Below the pieces are notes generated by a model, which searched no databases, had not been told where the DNA came from, and saw nothing but the letters and a program-made list of their open reading frames with translations. Made by a program: the position numbers and the translations under genes. This document shows positions 16,875 through 25,823 of a DNA stretch of 64,000 bases, piece by piece (within the stretch, counting starts at the first letter, position 1; each line of letters opens with the position of its first letter). Source of the stretch: Bacillota bacterium. GTDB taxonomy: Bacteria; Bacillota; Clostridia; Oscillospirales; Acutalibacteraceae. The stretch lies in contig JAEZGM010000034.1 of the NCBI GenBank assembly GCA_023416955.1, positions 1 to 64,000 on the forward strand, written 5' to 3'.

Positions 16875-18545
16875 TCAACCTATAGAAGCGTACCGGAATT
16901 CCACCAGAGGACCGCCTGCGCCGTTCAGGATTGCACCCTGCAGGCGCTTGCCCACCAAGTTTTTGGAGAAGGAATAGTTCAGCGGAGCAATGCCGGCTTC
17001 GTCCACGGTCAGGATTTTCTCGGCTTCCTTGAATTTTTCAAGACGCTGTGCGGAATCCGCAAGGGTCTTGCAGCTGTTGACCAGCTCATCGTACTTTGCG
17101 TTGGAGAAGAACGCTGCGTTGTTACCGTCGCCGGTCACCCAGCATTGCATAAAGGTCATGGGGTCGTTGTAGTCAGCGCCCCAACCGGTCTGGCAAATCT
17201 GATACAGGCCCTTGGAAACCGTCTGGTTAAAGGTGGCTGAGTCAGAAGCGGTGTCGATCTTCACTGTCACGCCGAGCTTGCTTTCCCACTGATTCTGATA
17301 AAACTCGCCCTGCTGCTTGGTGTCGCTGTCGGAGTTGCGCTGCAGGAACGTGACGGTGATCGGCTTGGAGGGATCCATGCCGAGCTCCTGAAGGCCTTTC
17401 TGGAGCAGCGCCTTGGGATCTTCATTTGTGGAAGACTTGAGCGGATCCTCAACCTTGTCGCGGAAAATGGTATCGCCGCAGGTCAGGCCATAAGGAATCA
17501 AGCCATAAGACGCTTTGTTCTTCTTCAGAACATCCTTGACCAGCGATTCACGGTCCAATGCAAGGGAGAAAGCTCTTCGAACGTTGGCATTTGTGAAAAT
17601 TTTGTTCGGGTCATTGTTGTTGAAGCAAATGTAGGAGGAGCTGGGGGACGCACCGTCGATGAGAGTGATGTCCTTGCTGTCAATCTTCGACTGCAGCTGA
17701 CCGACAAATTCAGTTTTTGCATTCCGAAGAATATCGATCTGGCCCTGCTGGAACATCTGCTCCCGGGTCTGCTCTTCCTGAATCAGCTTAAAGTTGACCT
17801 GTTCGAGCTTCACATTGGTCGCATCCCAGTAATTGGGGTTTTTCTTCAGCACAACGTCGGAGCCTCTGGTCCAGGAATCGATGTAGAACGGGCCGGAATA
17901 GAACATGCCCTTTGCGTCTGAACCATAGGTAGAATTGTTGGCACCTTCCGTTGCGGAAGCCTTAATGGGAGAAATGGCTGAAAAGTTAGTCAGCTGTTCA
18001 AAATACGGAATAGGTTCCTTAAGGGTGAACACCAGCGTTTTGCTGTCCGGTGCCTTTACACCCACGCCGTCGCGCGTACCTTTTCCGGTATTATATTCCT
18101 CACCGCCTTTGATGCAGTAGAAGATGCTGGCGTTATGGCAGTTTACCTCCGGGTCGAAAATACGGTAAACCGCATTGACATAGTCCGCCGCCGTAACCTC
18201 GCTGCCGTCGGAATACTTGTTGTCACGGAGCTTAAAGGTCCAGGTCAGGCCATCGTCGGAAACAGTCCAGCTTGTTGCGCCAGCCGCTTCCAGTTTTCCG
18301 CTGTGCATGCGGACAAGACCTTCCTGAACTTCCATGCTGATGGAGTTTTTGACATCGTCGTCCGCTCTGGTCGGGTCAAGGGTGTCCGGGTCCGCCGTCA
18401 TGTAGAAATTTGCTACCTGCTGTACCGAAGAGGATGAACCGCTTTCCCCTTTTGTACCCTGGCTGGTGCTGTTGCCCCCGCCACATGCCGTTAAGACACT
18501 CGCCATAGTTGCAACCGCCAGCAAAACTGCTAACTTTCTTCTCAT
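16875..18545 (-). CDS. Oligopeptide-binding lipoprotein, SBP family 5 (operon 2, OppA-like)
   Basis: 556 residues from ATG 18545 (AAGGAG upstream; the frame extends to 18569 without a site). The signal peptide ends VLTAC with Cys21 as lipidation site, then a Gly/Ser linker. The mature protein has the OppA features YMTADPDTLDPTRADDD and LRDNKYSDGSEVTAADYVNA, and RRAFSLALDRESLV. OppA-type proteins bind peptides of several residues. Its gene follows the M42 peptidase by 58 bp. Confidence 0.9.
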   Translation of the reverse strand: MRRKLAVLLAVATMASVLTACGGGNSTSQGTKGESGSSSSVQQVANFYMTADPDTLDPTRADDDVKNSISMEVQEGLVRMHSGKLEAAGATSWTVSDDGLTWTFKLRDNKYSDGSEVTAADYVNAVYRIFDPEVNCHNASIFYCIKGGEEYNTGKGTRDGVGVKAPDSKTLVFTLKEPIPYFEQLTNFSAISPIKASATEGANNSTYGSDAKGMFYSGPFYIDSWTRGSDVVLKKNPNYWDATNVKLEQVNFKLIQEEQTREQMFQQGQIDILRNAKTEFVGQLQSKIDSKDITLIDGASPSSSYICFNNNDPNKIFTNANVRRAFSLALDRESLVKDVLKKNKASYGLIPYGLTCGDTIFRDKVEDPLKSSTNEDPKALLQKGLQELGMDPSKPITVTFLQRNSDSDTKQQGEFYQNQWESKLGVTVKIDTASDSATFNQTVSKGLYQICQTGWGADYNDPMTFMQCWVTGDGNNAAFFSNAKYDELVNSCKTLADSAQRLEKFKEAEKILTVDEAGIAPLNYSFSKNLVGKRLQGAILNGAGGPLVEFRYASIG

Positions 18546-18603
18546 GATTCTCCTTCTTTCCAATATCATTTATTACTCACAAACCGCATAGGCAGCCCGT
18601 CAG

Positions 18604-19620
18604 TTACTTAATAACGGTTTCCGTGCAAATTGGGAGCGGCTCCTGCACATACCGGGCCAGAAGCTGCGTGCAGGCCTCCACATCATCCAGATTGATGATG
18701 CTGTTCATGGAATGGCCGTAACGGGTGGGAATGGAGATGCCGACGGCTTTGACTCCCGAGCCGGAACGGTTGATGGCACCCGCATCCGTACCGCCGTTTG
18801 CAAGTACGTCCATCTGATACGCGATGTTGTTTTTCTTTGCGCAGTCCACCATGGCACAAACCATTTCCGCGTCGCACAGGACGGACGCGTCATTGACTTT
18901 AATTGCCGCGCCGCCCCCGAGCTTCGCGTTGCCCAGACGGTCGGTCGGCACATCGAAGGCGCCGGTAATATCAACAGCAATACCAAGGTCCGGATGAATC
19001 GCTTCCGCCGCGACCGTAGCTCCGCGCAGACCGACTTCCTCTTGAACAGTAAACACAAAATAAACGTCATGGTACGGAGTTCCCATGCGCTGCAGCGCCT
19101 GCGCCATAATGCAGCAGGCGGCGCGGTCGTCATACGCTTTGCTCATCACGTTGCCGTTTACCAGCTCAGCGTAGTCGCCGATAAATGCTGCGGATTCGCC
19201 GATTGCCACGTGGTGCAGCGCGTCTTCTTTTCCACAGGCGCCGATGTCCACATACAGGTCGTCAATCTGTGGCAGCTTTCCGTCCTCAATCTTGATTTCG
19301 GAAGCGAGGGTGCCGACCGTGCCATTCTGGAACCGCACGCGGCTCATATAGGAACCGATAGGAGAAACCCCGCCCATCTTTTTTACTTTGATAAAGCCTT
19401 CCTCCGTCACGGCAATGGCGCATACGCCGATTTCATCCATGTGCGCGGCGCACATGATCTTTTTGCGTACGTCCCCACTGCCCTTTTTCAGCATAATCAG
19501 GTTGCCGATTGCATCAATTTTCACCGCGTCGGCATACGGTGCACACTGTGAAATCAGGTATTCGGCAACCTTGCCTTCACTGCCCGAAACGCCCCAGATT
19601 TGCGTAAGTTCTTTCAGCAT
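18604..19620 (-). CDS. M42-family glutamyl/general aminopeptidase
   Basis: 338 residues, ATG 19620. Family M42 metal ligands are all visible: His60 in AAHMDEIG, Asp164 in KAYDDRAACC, the Glu194-Glu195 pair in VQEEVGLRG (general base and ligand), Asp217 in VDITGAFD, and His303 in RYGHS. There is no signal peptide, so it acts in the cytoplasm, trimming N-terminal residues from imported peptides. It lies 18 bp after the alpha-mannosidase gene and directly before the OppA-like gene. Some M42 family members are deblocking aminopeptidases or were named endoglucanases. Confidence 0.88.
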   Translation of the reverse strand: MLKELTQIWGVSGSEGKVAEYLISQCAPYADAVKIDAIGNLIMLKKGSGDVRKKIMCAAHMDEIGVCAIAVTEEGFIKVKKMGGVSPIGSYMSRVRFQNGTVGTLASEIKIEDGKLPQIDDLYVDIGACGKEDALHHVAIGESAAFIGDYAELVNGNVMSKAYDDRAACCIMAQALQRMGTPYHDVYFVFTVQEEVGLRGATVAAEAIHPDLGIAVDITGAFDVPTDRLGNAKLGGGAAIKVNDASVLCDAEMVCAMVDCAKKNNIAYQMDVLANGGTDAGAINRSGSGVKAVGISIPTRYGHSMNSIINLDDVEACTQLLARYVQEPLPICTETVIK

Positions 19621-19638
19621 TTTAATTCCCCCTAAAAT

Positions 19639-22600
19639 TTAAAAAACAATACGAAAAGTTTTGATTTCATACGGTTTGAGCGTAAAACGGAATTTGTTTT
19701 CTTCCGGTATCAACGCGGTACCGTCGGTTTCCATCAGGTCGCATTCCGCGATCCGTTTCGGCGCTCTTCCAAGACGGACTGTGACCTGCGACCGGGAATT
19801 TTTGTTTTCGTACACGCGCAGGATGATTCCTTCCCCGTCTTCCGCCGCCTTAGCCATTTCGACAAAGCAGTTTTCGGCGGAAACCTCCAACAGGGAATCA
19901 GTGCGCGGCGCCGGGCCGTCCGGCTGTTTGCAAAGGGCCGTGCGCAGCGGCACGTTCAGGCTGTAGGCCATAGGAATCGTCTGTGCCTCCTGCCAACGCC
20001 CGGCATGCGGATAAATGGAATAGCAGAAGCGGTGGCGGCCGATATCCGCATCGTCATTCGGGTAGGTGCCCGATTTAATCAGCGTCAGACCCAGGTCTCC
20101 GTTTTTGGCGCTGTACCCGTATTTGCAGTCATTCAGCAGGCTGATGCCCAGCGAATTTTCAGAAAGATCCGCCCATTTATGGCCGCAGACCTCGAACTGC
20201 GCACTGTCCCAGCTGTGGTTGGTTGTCGTTGCGCGTTCCAGATTTCCGAACGGAATTTCAAACGTCGCCTGCGTGGTATTGAGCGTCACAGGGAAGTTGA
20301 CGCGCAGCAGCACGTTGTTCTGGTGCCAATCTACGTCCGTATCAAAGTCGATGCGGGGAAGGTCGCGGTACAGGTAAATCTTCTGCACCAGCTCGGAGCT
20401 GCGGAACGTATGCCGCACCCGCAGGCAGAAGCGAACGGGACCCGCTTCCAGGCATTCCAGACCGGATACGGAATCGAAGCCGTAGGGCTTGCGGCGGTAG
20501 AAGGAATCAAGGTTCCAATTGTCCCAGTTTGCGGGCCTGTCCTCAAACAGCTGCAGCGCGTTGCCGGATTCGCCACAGCGAATCAGCTCCTGACCGGTCT
20601 CTCGTTCCACCAGGGACTGAATCTGACCGGCTCCGTCAAAGCGAACGCGGTACCATTCGTTTTCAAACGCAGCGGATAACTCCGGAGCCGGCTGCCGCGG
20701 TGCTTCGCCCGGCAGCAGCGTAAAGGTTTTGTACCCCATGGACGGAATTCCTTTGGCAAAAAACAGAATTTCACCGTTTTCTATGTACTGTACGTCAAAT
20801 TGATTGCCTTCGTCGTCCGCGACCCCGCGGACGGGAAACGGCACCTTGACCCGTACTACATCGTCCCGGCGAAAGCCGAGGGAATTGAACACCAGCACAG
20901 CCGGTGCCGGTGCGGGAACGCGGTTGGCCAGGTATTGCAACTGCCGCGCGGCAAGCGCTTCGCCCTTACTCAGTATTTCCGCATATTCCTCGTTGCAGGT
21001 ACGGTACACCTCCCCAATGCTGCTGCCGGGGATGATGTCGTGAAACTGGTTGAGCAGGATCACGTCCCACCCGGCGTCAATTTCCGCGCGTGGGTAGAGG
21101 CTGCCCTCAAGAGCGCATAAGGTGCTCAATGTTTCCAGCTGCTCATACAGGATTTCGCTTTTGCGGTTATTCCGCTTATTTTTTCCGGCGGACGTGTAAG
21201 TGCCGCGGTGATATTCAAAATAAAGTTCACCGTGCCAGGACGGCATGTCCGGTCGGTCAGCAATGCGGTCAAAGGTGCGGTCGAAAAACTCCCTCTCGCA
21301 GCCGAGCTCCAGGCGGGGCAAACCCGGAAGTCCAAAACGGAGTCGCTCCGCGTTTTCCAGCATTTCGGCTGTTGGGCCACCGCCGCCGTCCCCAAAGCCG
21401 TACAGAAGCAGGGTGTCCTCGGTCAGGTCTTTGTTTTGGAAGCGCTCGTAGGTACCAAGCGCCATGTTGGGCGTGATAGAGCCGGTGTAGGTCGTGGTGC
21501 GCAGCTTATCACTGAAGGTGCGGTAGCCGCCGTTTTCCGGCTCAAAATCACAAGTGGTCGGCAAAAATGCGAATACCGCGCTGCCGTCGATACCGTACCA
21601 ATTAAACGTGTCGTTAGGCAGTTGATCGGTTTCGTTCCATGCCAGCTTGGTCGTCATAAAGTACCGGATTCCGCTTTTTCGAAGAATCTGCGGCAGAGCC
21701 GCGTTAAAGCCGAAGGAGTCCGGCAGCCAGAGGCATTGGCTTTCCACGCCGAATTCCTCCTTAAAAAAGCGGCGGCCCTTTACAATCTGTCGAACCAGCG
21801 CTTCCCCGCATGGGATGTTGCAGTCCGGTTCGAGCCACATGGCACCGTCCACTTCCCAGCGGCCTTCTTTGGCCCGGCGTTTGATTTCTTCAAATAAGTC
21901 GGGCTGCTGTTCCTTGACAAAACGATACAGAATCGGCTGGCTGGACATAAACGTGTAGTCCGGGTACCGGCTCATCAATTCCAGCACGGTGGCAAAGCTG
22001 CGTACCGCCTTTTCCCGGGTTTGTCGCACGGGCCAGAGCCACGCAATATCAATGTGGGTATGCCCCACGGCGCTGACCAACGGTGCACACTGATTTTCCT
22101 TTGTATAAAACGCCGCGCACAGCACTTCGTCCGCAGCCTTCAGGGAACAATAAAACGATTCGGAGTGCGGTTCGCACATATCCAGCAGATCAACCGCCTG
22201 CGCCGTAACCGCCAGAATCCGCCGGCAATTGTTGGGATCATGCTCCCGCAACACCCGCGCGGCTGCCACCGGGACGGAAAGGTTGTAATACAACTGCTCC
22301 ACCGCGCGATCCTTGACCCGCAGTTCGGTGTGCAGCAGCAGCCCGCCGGGCACCGACCCGCCGTATGCCAAAAACGCAAGCTCCATCGTTTCGCCGGCGG
22401 CACATTCTGTCAAAATGACGCTCCGGTGGTTTACGTCCATTCCCTGCACGATCGTTCCGTTGCGATAAAACAGCAGCTGTGGGTTGACTGCGTCCCACTG
22501 GCCCTCCCGCCCGGTGGTCACGGCAAACTCCACACAACAGCGGTCAAATTCGGCCGGCAGCGTAACTGTAGTACGGAACCAACGGTGGCTGTTTTCTGCC

Positions 22601-22773
22601 TGCCAGACCTCATCGGTGGAAAAGGCGCGCCAGTCAGCCGTGCTGCAGGAAAAGCCATCCGCCCGATCACTGTCCAAAATCCGGTACGCGGTGACCGACT
22701 GTGCCTTCAGGTGTATTTTTATTTCCAAGTCCTTTAGGATTCGCTCTTCTCTTTTCAGTTCAAGTTCTATCAC
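19639..22773 (-). CDS. GH38 alpha-mannosidase
   Basis: 1044 residues from GTG 22773. The catalytic domain has the zinc site HTHIDIAWLWP (His238, Asp242), the nucleophile region WLEPDCNIP (Asp317), and the LWLPDSFGFNAALPQIL block. The middle and C-terminal beta domains follow (for example QVTVRLGR near the end). There is no signal peptide, so it is cytoplasmic and should act on alpha-mannosides that have been imported. It heads the peptide-utilisation operon together with a GntR regulator, pointing to mannosylated peptides or glycans as substrate. The linkage specificity cannot be read. Confidence 0.88.
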   Translation of the reverse strand: MIELELKREERILKDLEIKIHLKAQSVTAYRILDSDRADGFSCSTADWRAFSTDEVWQAENSHRWFRTTVTLPAEFDRCCVEFAVTTGREGQWDAVNPQLLFYRNGTIVQGMDVNHRSVILTECAAGETMELAFLAYGGSVPGGLLLHTELRVKDRAVEQLYYNLSVPVAAARVLREHDPNNCRRILAVTAQAVDLLDMCEPHSESFYCSLKAADEVLCAAFYTKENQCAPLVSAVGHTHIDIAWLWPVRQTREKAVRSFATVLELMSRYPDYTFMSSQPILYRFVKEQQPDLFEEIKRRAKEGRWEVDGAMWLEPDCNIPCGEALVRQIVKGRRFFKEEFGVESQCLWLPDSFGFNAALPQILRKSGIRYFMTTKLAWNETDQLPNDTFNWYGIDGSAVFAFLPTTCDFEPENGGYRTFSDKLRTTTYTGSITPNMALGTYERFQNKDLTEDTLLLYGFGDGGGGPTAEMLENAERLRFGLPGLPRLELGCEREFFDRTFDRIADRPDMPSWHGELYFEYHRGTYTSAGKNKRNNRKSEILYEQLETLSTLCALEGSLYPRAEIDAGWDVILLNQFHDIIPGSSIGEVYRTCNEEYAEILSKGEALAARQLQYLANRVPAPAPAVLVFNSLGFRRDDVVRVKVPFPVRGVADDEGNQFDVQYIENGEILFFAKGIPSMGYKTFTLLPGEAPRQPAPELSAAFENEWYRVRFDGAGQIQSLVERETGQELIRCGESGNALQLFEDRPANWDNWNLDSFYRRKPYGFDSVSGLECLEAGPVRFCLRVRHTFRSSELVQKIYLYRDLPRIDFDTDVDWHQNNVLLRVNFPVTLNTTQATFEIPFGNLERATTTNHSWDSAQFEVCGHKWADLSENSLGISLLNDCKYGYSAKNGDLGLTLIKSGTYPNDDADIGRHRFCYSIYPHAGRWQEAQTIPMAYSLNVPLRTALCKQPDGPAPRTDSLLEVSAENCFVEMAKAAEDGEGIILRVYENKNSRSQVTVRLGRAPKRIAECDLMETDGTALIPEENKFRFTLKPYEIKTFRIVF

Positions 22774-22792
22774 GGTATTTCCTACTTTCCTT

Positions 22793-22818
22793 GGGTCTTG
22801 ATTAAAAAATCAAGACCC
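22793..22818 (-). promoter_or_regulatory. Perfect hairpin just upstream of the GH38 gene
   Basis: GGGTCTTGATT and AATCAAGACCC form an 11-bp perfect stem with a 4-base loop, 20 bp before the GTG start. There is no U-run after it, so it is a poor terminator. Similar GGGTCTTG/CAAGACC arms appear at 54461 and 56443 in the sugar-transporter locus. It could be an mRNA processing or stabilising stem, or a protein-binding site. The remaining gap to the GntR gene (22819-23037) shows short palindromic motifs such as TATAGACTATA near 22870 and a -10-like TATAAT on the minus strand near 23015. Confidence 0.45.
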
Positions 22819-23037
22819 TCGTCTATCTCGGCTGAAGTTGTGCTCGGCTGTGTCAAAAATGCCTGGCATATAGACTATACATTCCAGACAGGTATCCCTG
22901 TGCTTTTTCCTGCCAGGTGCAAATTCACCCCGAAAATCCGCCGGTTTTTAATTTGTAAACAAAGCCTGGCAATATGGCCGCGGAGTCTTCATCGTTATAT
23001 GCTATATGCTATATTATAGGTTAAAATCTAAAAAGGT

Positions 23038-23745
23038 TTATTGCTCTTTCTGCTTTTCCCGATATTCGCTTTTTAGGATGTCCTGCACCACTTTGTCAAG
23101 TATTTCAGAATTGTAGAACTGCGCCTTTTTCAAGTTCCTGGCCCGGAGCGCCTCGTAAAATTTTTCGTGCAGCGGAATAGTTTCCGTAAACGGGCTTTCC
23201 ATATTCAAAGGGAACTCCCACAGCTTGTCCATAGCCCCGCGAATGGAAAGAATCAACTGCTGCATAATCCGATTATGAGAATATTCGTAAACCATATAGT
23301 GGAACTTTTTGTCTTCCATATTCTGACGCTTGCCCTGATGATATTTTTCCAGAATGACCTTCAGCACGTCGCCGAGCGCGTCCAGCTCTTCCTCAGTGAT
23401 GTTCTTAACCACAAGCGTGACAATTTCGCGCTCCAGAATTTTTCTGGCTTCCAATACCTCCAGCAGCAGTTCTTTCTCCCGGGTGAATTCCAACTGTGTG
23501 AGAATGTTTTCGGAAGAAAGATTCTTTACATAAATACCTTTTCCGTTTATCGTTTCCAATACGTCGCGCGCTTCCAGCGTTTTAATTGCTTCGCGCAGCG
23601 CCGTACGGCTGACACCCATCATTTCAACCATCTTTTCCTGAGAAGGGAGACGGTCGCCGGGGCGGAATTGGTTGTCCTGAATATATCGATAAAGAAATTG
23701 TATAATTTCAGACTGTAGTGGCACACGCTGAATACCAGCCATCAT
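23038..23745 (-). CDS. GntR-family regulator, FadR (FCD) subfamily
   Basis: 235 residues from ATG 23745 (AAGGAG six bases before it). The N-terminal winged helix-turn-helix reads QDNQFRPGDRLPSQEKMVEM and ends MGVSRTALREAIKTLEARDV. The rest is an all-helical FCD ligand domain with histidines for metal and acid binding (KKFHYMVYEYSHN, IPLHEKFYEAL). Located upstream of and on the same strand as the GH38 operon, it probably controls that operon and itself. The effector, perhaps a sugar acid or a mannose derivative, is unknown. Confidence 0.85.
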   Translation of the reverse strand: MMAGIQRVPLQSEIIQFLYRYIQDNQFRPGDRLPSQEKMVEMMGVSRTALREAIKTLEARDVLETINGKGIYVKNLSSENILTQLEFTREKELLLEVLEARKILEREIVTLVVKNITEEELDALGDVLKVILEKYHQGKRQNMEDKKFHYMVYEYSHNRIMQQLILSIRGAMDKLWEFPLNMESPFTETIPLHEKFYEALRARNLKKAQFYNSEILDKVVQDILKSEYREKQKEQ

Positions 23746-23989
23746 AATTTTCTCCTTCACTGGCTATTTCAAGTATCTTGCAAAAAATTTTAACAGCCAG
23801 AACTAAAACCTATATGATAGCTTATACTATATCTTTTTCAATAAAATATGTCAATATATATTCAAACAATCGGTAAAATTCAATAGATTTTAAAGTGTTT
23901 CTAAAAATCGCCTTAATAAAAATAGTTCTGTCCGAAATTTGTTCTAAGCAGATGTTTGTAAATATGCAAAAGTTAAAGTAGAGTGTTTT

Positions 23990-24130
23990 CATAAAAAGTT
24001 GGAAGAAAACACACCAAAGTCGCTGTACATTCGTCAGGCGCGAAATCACAGCGAGTATATTACCATGATACGGGAAGCCGCCCGGCAGAAATTTGAGCGT
24101 CGTGGGACAATAAGGTACTTTTTCCTTTGA
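23990..24130 (+). other. Short coding-like fragment in the 23.75-24.35 kb intergenic region
   Basis: An open frame without start codon reads KLEENTPKSLYIRQARNHSE and then YITMIREAARQKFERR. Its composition looks like genuine protein and may be a gene relic. Otherwise the 600-bp region is AT-rich and holds nothing else recognisable apart from the ribosome binding site of the next gene. Confidence 0.25.
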
Positions 24131-24356
24131 GAAACCACACGAATCTGGAAACGTACATTCTGCCAACGCGGCAAGCATCAATGTAGCTTGAAGAATTAAT
24201 CACTGCTGTCACTGGATATGGCGTTGACGTTGAAAGCAAGCTATAGCTTTTATCTATAACCTCGCATATTTTTTAAGTGTTACCCATAGGTCCTTCCTGC
24301 ATGATACAATCATTTCATAATAAATTGATATGAATTCAAAACAGGGAGGACTTACA

Positions 24357-25517
24357 ATGAGCGAAAAATTCCAGACGGTGGGCAGTTTGTTGCGCCCTAA
24401 GGCTTTGCTAAAATACAAGGAGAAAATTGAACACCGAGATGATATTCCCTACCCGTTCTACGACGAGTTTGAGGGATATGAGCAATGCGAAGCGGAGGCA
24501 ACGAAGGCGGTTGTTGCAAAACAAATCGAGCACGGATTAACGGTCATTACCGATGGCGAATACTCCAAGTCTATGTGGCATTTGGACTTTGTTTGGGGAT
24601 TTCACGGTATCAGCCGTTACATTGCTGAACATGGCTACTTCTTCCGCGATAAGGACGGATGCTCGAAATACGAAACGCGAAAAGACATTGGTTTGCGAAT
24701 CACCGGTAAGCTTAGCGGAAAAAGTCATCACTTTATCAAGGTGTTTAAAAGGCTGAAGTATGTTGCGGGTGACCGTGAAACGAAATTATGCGTTCCGTCG
24801 CCGTCACATATTTTGGGTGAGTTATCGTGGTCGGATAACATCGGAGGCAAAGACTCGGTTTATAAAAGCCCGCAGGAACTGAAAGCGGGGCTTACGCAAG
24901 CATACAAAGAGTTTGTGGAAGAATACGCTGCTGCGGGCGGAAAAATCCTGCAGTTTGATGATTGCCTTTGGGAGCTTTTCGCGGATGATAACCCCAACTC
25001 CCCGTATACGGGCGAGAATATCAATCAAGAGGAAGTCAAAGCTCTCGCCGCCGAGTTTATTGACATCAACAATACAGTGATTGATTTTGGCCATAGCCTC
25101 GGGCTGAAAATGTGGACACACAACTGCCGCGGCAATTATGATTCCCGTAATATGGGCGGCGGCTCCTATGTAAAAATTGCGAACCTGTTTTTGAAACAAT
25201 TGAAATACGACCGCTTTTTTCTTGAATGGGATGACGAGCGGGCAGGGTCCTTGGAAGCTTTAAGCGTTTTTCAGGACAAACCGGATGCCGAGGTTGTACT
25301 GGGTTTGTTGTCATCAAAAACGAGAACGCTTGACGATGAAGTCCGTGTGATCAGACTGCTTGACGAAGCGTCGAAGATTATCGACAAGAACAGATTGCTC
25401 CTCTCCCATCAGTGCGGTTTCGCATCCTGCGACGGCGGAAACGAACTGACCGAAGAAGAACAGTGGGCTAAGATCGACCAGGGGCAGAGAATCGCTCAGC
25501 GGTACTGGGGCGTGTAA
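24357..25517 (+). CDS. MetE-like (cobalamin-independent methionine synthase C-terminal family) protein
   Basis: 386 residues from ATG 24357, preceded by AGGGAGGA. It has the short MetE-like form without the N-terminal domain: VGSLLRP at the start, ITDGEYSKSMWHLDF, QFDDCLWELF and, for zinc binding, WTHNCRGN and SHQCGFAS. Short MetE-like proteins serve in methyl transfer or, in some families, in thiol-dependent C-S chemistry such as epoxyalkane:CoM transfer. The real substrate is unknown. It is monocistronic. Confidence 0.8.
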   Translation: MSEKFQTVGSLLRPKALLKYKEKIEHRDDIPYPFYDEFEGYEQCEAEATKAVVAKQIEHGLTVITDGEYSKSMWHLDFVWGFHGISRYIAEHGYFFRDKDGCSKYETRKDIGLRITGKLSGKSHHFIKVFKRLKYVAGDRETKLCVPSPSHILGELSWSDNIGGKDSVYKSPQELKAGLTQAYKEFVEEYAAAGGKILQFDDCLWELFADDNPNSPYTGENINQEEVKALAAEFIDINNTVIDFGHSLGLKMWTHNCRGNYDSRNMGGGSYVKIANLFLKQLKYDRFFLEWDDERAGSLEALSVFQDKPDAEVVLGLLSSKTRTLDDEVRVIRLLDEASKIIDKNRLLLSHQCGFASCDGGNELTEEEQWAKIDQGQRIAQRYWGV

Positions 25518-25593
25518 TCATGCCGTTGTGGGCGCCGACGGCGAAAAGGCCTTTGAACTGCTGCGCACGGCTATGGCTGCAGATTCTCCATAA
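25516..25593 (+). pseudogene. 25-residue gene tail fragment
   Basis: Directly overlapping the stop of the MetE-like gene, a frame reads NHAVVGADGEKAFELLRTAM and AADSP before a stop. It has no start and resembles a C-terminal tail of another protein fused by deletion. Identity unknown. Confidence 0.25.
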
Positions 25594-25600
25594 GTAAACA

Positions 25601-25645
25601 AAAAACCTCATTGCATGCTGTCGTTCACGCTGCAATGAGGTTTTT
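25601..25645 (+). terminator. Rho-independent terminator after the MetE-like gene
   Basis: AAAAACCTCATTGCA pairs with TGCAATGAGGTTTTT (15-bp perfect stem, 15-base loop) and ends in a T-run. The terminator works in the plus direction and, given the A-run, perhaps in both. Confidence 0.8.
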
Positions 25646-25823
25646 CAGTTTCGCCTTTACCGATAAAAATAAGAGGAGCAGTTTGCTCACAGTTTCTCAA
25701 GGACTCCCGTTTTCATTATATAAACACAGTTTGCGTAACGCACAGTGATCACGATATTCAAAAGAAAGCGCAGACCGGAAATCGAACCGAAATGCTTTCT
25801 TTGGAACTAAGTTTCCGGGCGTT

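Noticed and set aside
20005..22737. Long plus-strand frames (up to ~238 codons) opposite the alpha-mannosidase
   Set aside because: They are antisense to a gene with a complete GH38 motif set and have no ribosome binding sites or recognisable motifs; they follow from high-GC third positions.
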